Shown here piece by piece: positions 57,690 to 64,000 of a stretch of 64,000 nucleotides of DNA (position 1 is its first letter; each line of letters starts with the position of its first letter). The position numbers and the translations under genes are program-made. The notes under the pieces were generated by a model. The model did no database searches. It was given only the letters and a program-made list of their open reading frames with translations, and was not told where the DNA came from. This stretch comes from Stramonita haemastoma (taxonomy: Eukaryota > Mollusca > Gastropoda > Neogastropoda > Muricidae), in contig CM060335.1 in assembly GCA_030674155.1 (NCBI GenBank), positions 46,703,733 through 46,767,732 on the forward strand. Direction: 5' to 3'.

Positions 57690-59010
57690 TCAAAGAATAC
57701 CCTACCAGAAATTTAATGTGGCTTTAAACCAGGCCGCCATACTATCATCATGATGTTCATATCGGAAAAGATCAAAATGAAAGTGCATTGATAAAAAAAC
57801 ATGGATCTCTACATTGTCTTCATTGATCTCACAAAGGCCATCAACACAGTAAACAAGGAGGCATTCTGGCCCTTCCTTGGCTGCATAGAAAGCGTATTGT
57901 CCACTATTCCACGTGACATGCAGGGTTTTGTTCTCTCCAATGGAAAGATTCCAAAGCCAGTTTAGATATCAAATGGCTTGAAGCAGGGATGTGTGCTTGG
58001 TTGTGGTGTTTTTCAACTTTTCAACCTCATCTCCACAGGTGTCCTGGTGTGTGTGTTGGATTGGCAGTCTTGCAGTCCAGAGGTAAGAGACCTGCATAAG
58101 AAGCAAAAAGTGTGGGTTTGAACTCTATCAATTCCCCTATCCACTAGATTTTGAGTGGTGGTCTGGATGCTACTCTTTTGGGTGAGACAACAAATCAAGG
58201 TTCCATGTGCAAAACTTATTCAGGGCACATTAAAAGAACCCACGGCGTCTACAGAGTTGTCCATGGTAAAAATCTGTAGAAAAAGTCAGTGATAAGAAAA
58301 CAAAAACCATCAAGACAGGAAAAGACAAAATAAGATGAGTGGTGCTGCTCTTGCGGCGATGCGCACTCCCCAGGGAGAGCAGCTTGAATTTCACGCCAAA
58401 AATCTGCTCTGACCAAATGTGGTATTCCGAAAACACAGCACATCTATACAGCATGTAACTTTGAAAGAGGAAGAGATTAGACGGATCAGTTTTTAATGTT
58501 TGGAGACTCAATTCTAGGACCAAGACACTAGGGGGTTTCCTGCTCAAAGCCCTGTTTTCTTATGGCTGTGCCCTCATGGAGCACTCAGTCTGATCTCCTA
58601 GTCACTGTCAGCAGATCTGCCAATGCCAGTCATCTCTTTGAACTCATGATCAGTCTTGGTAATACAGAGGTCTATAGGCAACTCATTGTCAGCTCCACAT
58701 CTTCTCTTCCTGACTTCCACTTAGAGGCTATTTAGCTGGAGGTCGTCAACTGCTCTAAATACTTGGGTAAAGCTATATCATCTGATGGAACTCTTCTACA
58801 GAAAATCGCAGCAGGCATCAGCATCAGCAAAGTAACCTGACTCCGGCCTGATGAACGACAAGAACATGAAACTGACCCCAAAGGATTAAAATGTATGAAA
58901 CAATTGGGCACACAAGTATCCTGTATGACTGTCAGACCTGGACACCCCAGAGTAACACCTCAAACAGTTTGAAGATTTTGACATTCAGTCCTGTGCTAGC
59001 CACTGGAATC
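57690..59010 (+). pseudogene. Decayed LINE reverse transcriptase, split by a SINE
   Basis: Reads MDLYIVFIDLTKAINTVNKE near 57802-57860 (motif A, Phe-Asp changed to Ile-Asn), MQGFVLSNGK and ISNGLKQGCVLG near 57965-58000. After the SINE it resumes with LEVVNCSKYLGKAISSDGTL near 58735-58795 and IQWQNRE near 59010. This is a common non-LTR RT in aquatic invertebrates; the YADD region is lost. Many stops. Confidence 0.7.
58040..58460 (+). mobile_element. tRNA-derived SINE within the decayed LINE
   Basis: A head-like part contains GTGTGGGTTTGAACTC (B-box-like). The body has TTTTGGGTGAGACAACAAATC, GGGCACATTAAAAGAACCCA and GGGAGAGCAGCTTGAATTTC. GGCACRTNAAAGAACCCAYGG is a phrase I associate with gastropod SINEs. 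Exact ends not defined. Confidence 0.6.
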
Positions 59011-59094
59011 CAGTGGCAGAACAGAGAACAGGGTGATGACTTGGAGAAGCGGATAGGGTTGGCCCTGTTAGGATTTAGGTCAGGATTTCAAGGC

Positions 59095-59490
59095 CCAGCT
59101 TTGGTAGAGGGGACATTTTTTGTTCCTCGGCTAGAGCCCCAAGGTTTTCCATTGGTGAGGTTTTGTGTATGCGACTGTTTTTTTCCCACCATAAAGGTAG
59201 CCGCATTCACACTTTAGGAATGTATGCTGGGTATGTTCATGTTTCCGCCACCCACCGAAAGCTGACATGAATCCTGGGATCTGTAACGTGCATACTGGAT
59301 CTTTGCATATGTATATACACAAAGGGCATTAAGACACTGGCAGGTCTGCACTTGAAGTTGACTTAGTACATCGTAACCCCCCCTCCCCCCCCTGTAATTC
59401 ACCACACCGCCAAGATTCCAACCCATGCCTTCATGGACCTATGGGATTGAAGTCAAACAGTTTTAACCACTCGGCTATAGTGTCCGTTGT
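59095..59490 (-). mobile_element. SINE family C copy
   Basis: In reverse complement: head CACTATAGCCGAGTGGTTAAA (A-box TAGCCGAGTGG, like tRNA-Leu/Ser heads), GCATGGGTTGGAATCTTGG (weak B box), then a body with AAGATCCAGTATGCACGTTAC, GAATGCGGCTACC and TAAACCTCACC-like phrases. Contains a G/C homopolymer run at about 59376-59392. Fragment of the same family at 45255-45345. Confidence 0.7.
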
Positions 59491-59639
59491 GCTGTGTTCT
59501 ACAATTACTGCCCCTACCCTCACATCTTGATAGTGTTTCTCCTTATGAGCTGCGTCTTGTGGCAGGGCTCTTCTTGTTAAGGAGAGGTGAGGGCCTGACA
59601 CTGTGGAGCCAACCTCTGCCCAACTCCACAATTAATTAA

Positions 59640-60625
59640 TATGTCTCTCCACCCTCACCTTCACCTAGCGCGTAGTCTAGTACAGTAGATCTTTGGGGCA
59701 CCACTGAAGGTTTTGGAAGAGGTGAGCCAATTCAAATACTTAGGCTCCATCCTAACAAAAGATGGCACATCAAACAATGAAGTGAAAGCTCGCATTGCAA
59801 CAGCAACATCTGCTCTGGTCAGACTTGAGAGGATCATCAGAAGCAACAACATCAGCTTCTGCACCAAATACCACCTCTACAAATCCCTCGTGATATCTAT
59901 CCTCCTATATGGCTGTGAATCATGGACTCTGACAGCAGAGTTAGAGAGGAGAATCCAAGCATTCGAGAACAAGTGCCACAGAAGACTCCTCAAAATATCA
60001 TACAAAGAACACAAGACCAATAACTATGTGAAAGAAGAAATCAAAAAGCGTGTAGGCCCCCAAGAGCCTTTGCTCTCCACCATAAAGAGGAGAAAGCTGA
60101 TGTGGTTTGGTCACACCGCAAGACACAACACCTTAGCAAAAACCATCTTGCAAGGAACAGTCGAGGGCAAGAGAAGAAGAGGCCGCCAAAAGAAATCATG
60201 GGTTGACAACATGAAAGACTGGACCGCCCAAGCCCTGCAACACCTCCTACTAGCCACACAGGATCGTGAAGCATGGAAAAAGATCTCCGTTGCGTCTTCT
60301 CATGTCCCCCCTACGTCCTTTGGGAAATGGGACTGAGTGAGTGAGTGAGTGAAGGTTTTGTCACCAGCTTTCTCCATTTGTCGCAGTACTCAGCTTTCCA
60401 AAGTATGTCACTCCACACAAGACAGGTCCACTCTCTGATGTTGTCCTCCCATCGTTTTCTCTGTCTACCTCTTTGTCTCCCTCCAGTGCAGATGTTCATG
60501 TGACGTGCTTGTGCCACTCAAGTTTGAGGTTTTTCATTGAATTGAGGAGCTCGTCATATAGTCTGATGGCTTTTTCAATTCTGATTTTTACTTCCTCGTC
60601 AGTTATGTGATATCTGTAAGGAGAT
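59640..60625 (-). pseudogene. Old RTE-like LINE 3' end, interrupted by a younger RTE fragment
   Basis: On the - strand, 60625-60361 reads TDEEVKIRIEKAIRLYDELL, LEWHKHVT, then GGRQRGRQRKRWEDNIREWT and DKWRKLVTK. The reading continues at 59715 with PSVVPQRSTVLDYALG. RWEDNIREWT ... WRKLV ... S(V)VPQR is a familiar C-terminal signature of another RTE-type lineage. The insertion 59716-60349, with its 11 bp duplication, sits exactly inside LVTK-PSVVPQ. Confidence 0.8.
59716..60349 (+). mobile_element. RTE-like element, 634 bp 3' fragment nested in an older LINE
   Basis: TGAAGGTTTTG is duplicated at 59705-59715 and 60350-60360. The insert is open to its natural stop: EEVSQFKYLGSILTKDG, YKSLVISILLYGCESWTL, GKRRRGRQKKSWVDNMKDW and, at the end, VPPTSFGKWD-stop, then (TGAG)n. 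It is the best-preserved C-terminus of this family in the window and almost identical to 35027-35640. Confidence 0.9.
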
Positions 60626-60640
60626 ACCAAGAGGTCTGCA

Positions 60641-60856
60641 AAAGGTGGACAATAACAGCAGCCAATGAAAGGGCATAGGCAAAGGAGATGAGATGCTTTT
60701 ATTGCAAATGTTTCTCTGATAGGAGATAACCCCCCCATCCTAAAGGTCGACCATAACAACAGCCAATGAAAGGACATAGGCAAAGGAGATGAGAAGCTTT
60801 CATTGCAAATGTTTCTCTGATGGGACATAATACCCCCGCCCCCCCCCCCCCCCCCA
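60641..60856. repeat. 101 bp tandem duplication and poly-C
   Basis: TAACARCAGCCAATGAAAGG to TTGCAAATGTTTCTCTGATR is present at 60653 and again at 60754. An 18 bp C run follows at 60838-60855. Confidence 0.85.
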
Positions 60857-61054
60857 TCCTTTCCCAGGCAGGTCTGACTGCAGTGGGGAGGCTCAGGGCT
60901 GGTGCCTGTAAGAGAAGAGGGACATTCTGTTTCAGAGATCAAACGCGGGAAGCCCTGCAGAAGAGCTGTAGACTGTCAGCAGAGCTCACTTTGTGATCAT
61001 GGTGTATGCAGTGAGTAGTGCCTGTCACCTCAGTCTCTTCTCACATTAATTGTC

Positions 61055-61062
<8 letters not shown>

Positions 61063-61132
<70 letters not shown>
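61063..61132. repeat. (TC)n microsatellite
   Basis: TC run ending exactly where a SINE A head begins. Confidence 0.97.
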
Positions 61133-61134
<2 letters not shown>

Positions 61135-61223
61135 GGATAGCCTAGTGGTCAGAACATTGCCTGGCAATTTGACGACCCAGATTCGAGTTCCGGTCGAGGA
61201 GATTTTTCTCCTGGAATTAACAT
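61133..61223 (+). mobile_element. SINE family A, head only
   Basis: GCGGATAGCCTAGTGGTCAG, then CAATTTGACGACCC, GATTCGAGTTCC and GGAGATTTTTCTCC, up to GGAATTAACAT. It stops there and a GAT-rich repeat follows. 3'-truncated, which is unusual for a target-primed insertion. Confidence 0.8.
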
Positions 61224-61620
61224 GATGACGATAATGACGAAAGTGATGATGATGTTAACGATGATGTTGATGATAGTGGTGGGGACAGTGATATATATGT
61301 TTAAAGGTAATGATGGTGACGACGATATATATATATGTTGAAGGTCGTGGTGGCGACAATCATGTATATGTTGAAGGTGACGATGAAAACTGTGATAAGG
61401 ATAATGATCGTGACAAATGATGTAGATAGTAATGATGAAGATCGTGACAATAATATACAGGTGGAAAAAGATGATGGTAGTGTAGATGATGAGGAGGATG
61501 GTGTCAATGATGATAATGTATATGATGTAAGTAGTGATAGTGATGTTGACATACTTGCTGCAGCTGCTGCTGTAGATAATGAGATGCTGATGGTGATGTT
61601 GTATAGATGTTGAAGATGGC
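61224..61620 (+). repeat. Degenerate GAT/GAY-rich tract
   Basis: About 400 bp of imperfect GATGATGATR motifs, including two copies of a TATATATGTTGAAGGT-type phrase. Aspartate-rich frames read from it are repeat artefacts. Confidence 0.85.
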
Positions 61621-61623
61621 AAT

Positions 61624-61796
61624 GAAGGTGATGATAGCTGGAAGATATTGAGTGTGATTCTGTTTACTTGTAGAATTGGATATTGCAAAATGGCTAAAAA
61701 TGTTCTCTGATACGATGTGTACTGCTCCAAACATATTTTGTAGAGTGGCCCAAAGGCCGAAGTATAATAGAACTTTTCAATGTTCAGTGTTCAGTT
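61624..61796. other. Unassigned short stretch
   Basis: No gene or repeat recognised between the GAT-rich tract and the next TC tract. Confidence 0.4.
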
Positions 61797-61819
61797 CTCT
61801 CTCTCTCTCTCTCTCCTCT

Positions 61820-61866
<47 letters not shown>
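61797..61866. repeat. (TC)n microsatellite, 5' side of the full SINE A
   Basis: TC run with two small interruptions. Confidence 0.97.
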
Positions 61867-61868
<2 letters not shown>

Positions 61869-62200
61869 GGAAGGATAGCCTAGTGGTCAGAACATTGCGC
61901 TGGCAATTTGACGACGTGGGTTCGAGTTCGGTCGAGGAGATTTTTCTCCTGGAGTTAACATCAGTGCGGACTCCACTCTCCCCAAAAGTCCTTCGGATGA
62001 GACTTTAAACCAAGGCCCCGTGTGCGAACACACGCAGAACATCTTGCGCACACGTTAAATCCTGTTCTGCTTTTTGTAAGAGTAGGCCATCGTGTGCCGG
62101 TGGGAACAGATGACATTTACAAAACTGCATTCACATGGGGACTGGATGTGAAAAAGCACAAGAGTGCTTATTCCATTATCCTCGATATAAAAGAATAAAT

Positions 62201-62202
<2 letters not shown>
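61867..62202 (+). mobile_element. SINE family A, full-length reference copy in this window
   Basis: Head with A and B boxes (61876-61929), then GGAGATTTTTCTCCTGGAG, TTAACATCAGTGCGGACTCC, AAGTCCTTCGGATGAGAC, CGTTAAATCCTGTTCTGC, GCCATCGTGTGCCGGTGGG, ACATGGGGACTGGATGTG, AGTGCTTATTCCATTATCC and CTCGATATAAAAGAATAAAT. TC microsatellites flank both ends. About 335 bp; no coding capacity. Confidence 0.9.
61876..61929 (+). promoter_or_regulatory. Internal RNA polymerase III promoter of SINE A (A and B boxes)
   Basis: TAGCCTAGTGG (61876-61886) fits the A box TRGYNNANNGG. GGTTCGAGTTC (61919-61929) fits the B box GGTTCGANNCC with one mismatch. Spacing of about 32 bp is normal for tRNA-type promoters. 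Confidence 0.75.
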
Positions 62203-62299
<97 letters not shown>

Positions 62300-62300
62300 T
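62203..62300. repeat. (TC)n microsatellite, 3' side of the full SINE A
   Basis: Long TC run directly after the SINE tail CAAATC. Confidence 0.97.
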
Positions 62301-62399
62301 TCATAGTGATCTTGTTGAGTGGATTGATCTCAATCACAGGTCTCTTTACCCCTTAAAAAAGAAAGTGCATGCTAATGACTACCAAACAAAAGCTACAAA

Positions 62400-62660
62400 A
62401 CCTATCCCATAAACCTTGTCTAGTCCAAATTAAAAAGAAATACATGGAATTAAGCTCTCATCGCAAAAGATCTAGGAATAACAATTGATGAAAATCTCTG
62501 CTGGTTCTTCCACATGTCTTATCTCTGCAAATCCATGTGACAATGAGTATACCAGCTGACCAATAGTAAGCACATTCTTTCAAGCACACTATCTGATCTA
62601 TGCAAATCCATGTGACAATGAGTATACCAGCTGACCAAAATAAGCACTTTCTTTCAAGCA
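62400..62660 (+). pseudogene. LINE remnant with a 75 bp direct duplication
   Basis: Reads LGITIDENLCWFFHMSYLCKS then VYQLTNS and again VYQLTKI, as in the post-RT part of LINEs (LGITIDENL.W..HI). The segment starting GCAAATCCATGTGACAATG occurs at 62527 and 62602. It is cut at 62663 by LTR-like copy 5. Confidence 0.6.
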
Positions 62661-62662
62661 CA

Positions 62663-64000
62663 TGTAACGGGTCCTACACGGGAATTATCTAAGTCGCCAC
62701 TCTAATTCCCGTTCCGTCTGATTCGGTACCGGAAATCTTAGAGTTTTAGAATAATTCCTATTTTCTTCAGTAACCCTAAAGAAGAGTAGGGCTCAGCTAC
62801 TTATGGGCCGGGGAGTGATATAGGGGGGATAGAAAAGAGGATAGTAGAAAAATAGGGGAAAAGAAATATAGAAGAGGTAGGAAAGTAGGTGAAGTGAAAT
62901 TAACTAACCTCAACTCACTCAGCAGCCACACTGAACACACTGAACGTGACGAATAACACCATTCATTCAATGTGACTCCAGACCGAGTAAATTGGGTTTA
63001 TAACATATATTCCACAACACAACCTACAACACTACCACATTACACAAAACACCAATGATTAACTGTACTACAAGTACAATTAAGAAAAAACAAAGTATAA
63101 TCTGTCCTAGTTTTTCATACATCAAAAATCAATGGCTCAATCTCCGATCAGGCACACAGAAGGATGAGAGTGGGGATGGGATGATGGTGCGAGGAGATGA
63201 CAAAAAAAAGCTGACGACGACGACGACGACGATGTTCCTGTAATCAAAAGAACATACAATGTAAAAAACATCACCACGACACAATCCATCACTGAGCTTG
63301 TTTACAACACTAAGCTCAATTACCAAAAGGCATTCTCACCCTATTCAATTTACCATTCTCATGAGAATTAAATATTCTCAGAACAATCTAACATCACCTC
63401 TAAAATTATTTCATAATTTTAGTAGTTAGTATTACACACGTTTCATTTACTTTAGAACAGATGATGGTCCATCCTATGAAACTGTGCAAGCATCCCAACA
63501 TGTCTCATTTACTTTAGGACAGATGATGGTCTATCCTATGAAACTGTGCAAGCATTAATTAATAAGAAGGACTAATTTATTTTAAATAAATGTCCACAAT
63601 GACATTCCAATGCCATTTCACCCATTCTAGAATTACTAAATGATTTATCACAAATAAATCACAATTCTAATAATAAAATCATCACTACATAATTTTAATA
63701 ACTTGTCTCACAACATGTCTCATTTACTTTAGGACAGAGGATGGTCCATCCTATGAAACTGTGCAAACATTAATAAAAGGGACTAATTTATTTAAATAAA
63801 TGTCCACAATGACATTCCAATGCCATTTCACCTATTTTAGAATTGCTACATGATTTATTATAAATAAATCACCATTCTTAATGATAAAAATCATTACAAA
63901 ATCAGGTAGGCCTTCACACCCATAATATATTTGTAGTGCAAAACCACACTAGAATATTATTTTAATAATAGCTAAACAATATTCTACCAACAATTAAACA
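62663..64000 (+). mobile_element. LTR-like repeat, copy 5 (runs off the window)
   Basis: Starts TGTAACGGGTCCTACACGGG after the flank CACA. The end lies beyond 64000. It carries a (GAC)n insert at 63212-63232. The block around TCATTTACTTTAGGACAGA / TCCTATGAAACTGTGCAA is present three times (63437, 63503, 63718), against once in the other copies. Confidence 0.85.

Noticed and set aside
61149..61734. 193-codon - strand frame rich in Ile, Thr and His
   Set aside because: Antisense of the GAT-rich tract; low complexity.
61867..61935. tRNA gene
   Set aside because: A and B boxes are present but the cloverleaf cannot be completed, and the sequence continues into a SINE body found many times.

Overview
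This is a eukaryotic nuclear genome window and very probably comes from a mollusc, most likely a marine gastropod. The grounds are dense (CA)n, (TC)n and (TCTG)n microsatellites, several tRNA-derived SINE families, L2-like, RTE-like, I-like and L1/Tx1-like non-LTR retrotransposons, and exons of an F-type-lectin (fucolectin/tachylectin-4/pentraxin, FTP) domain gene. No bacterial operon, CRISPR array, rRNA gene or true tRNA gene was seen. The species call is an inference.

The only host coding sequence I can support is a spliced gene on the + strand. Exon 27188-27409 carries the first half of an FTP domain and exon 42001-42237 the second half. A small cysteine-rich exon, 46039-46122, may follow. 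All three have AG/GT borders, lengths divisible by three and matching phase-1 junctions. The introns (about 14.6 kb and 3.8 kb) are filled with mobile elements.

Layout. 0-8.7 kb: SINE A copies, decayed LINEs, an L2-like LINE (3853-5775) and a 1.4 kb dispersed repeat (second copy 13850-15132). 8.9-12.2 kb: a near-complete RTE-like element on the - strand between 46 bp duplications. 13-21 kb: two copies of a TGTAAC...GTTACA repeat (probable solo LTR) and 3.8 kb without recognisable content. 21.2-26.5 kb: an old I-like LINE with RNase H, interrupted by a 509 bp LINE fragment between perfect 49 bp duplications. 27-35 kb: FTP exon 1, a satellite-like array split by a 3.5 kb DNA transposon and a 2.9 kb L1/Tx1-like LINE, and a young RTE fragment. 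36-43.5 kb: a - strand I-like LINE split by a third LTR-like copy, the fullest L2 copy, FTP exon 2 and an L1/Tx1-like fragment. 44-47.6 kb: SINEs and the small Cys-rich exon. 47.6-51.3 kb: a decayed gene of a widespread uncharacterised invertebrate family, flanked by ~270 bp inverted repeats; this is the best candidate for an undescribed mobile system. 51-56 kb: a ~60 bp minisatellite interrupted by a fourth LTR-like copy and a 720 bp SINE. 57-64 kb: decayed LINEs, a nested RTE fragment, SINE A copies inside (TC)n tracts and a fifth LTR-like copy running off the end.

The window is mostly a record of nested insertions. Target-site duplications (TSDs) let the order of events be read at many points. 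SINE and LINE names used here (A-D, L2-like and so on) are labels based on visible motifs, not database matches.
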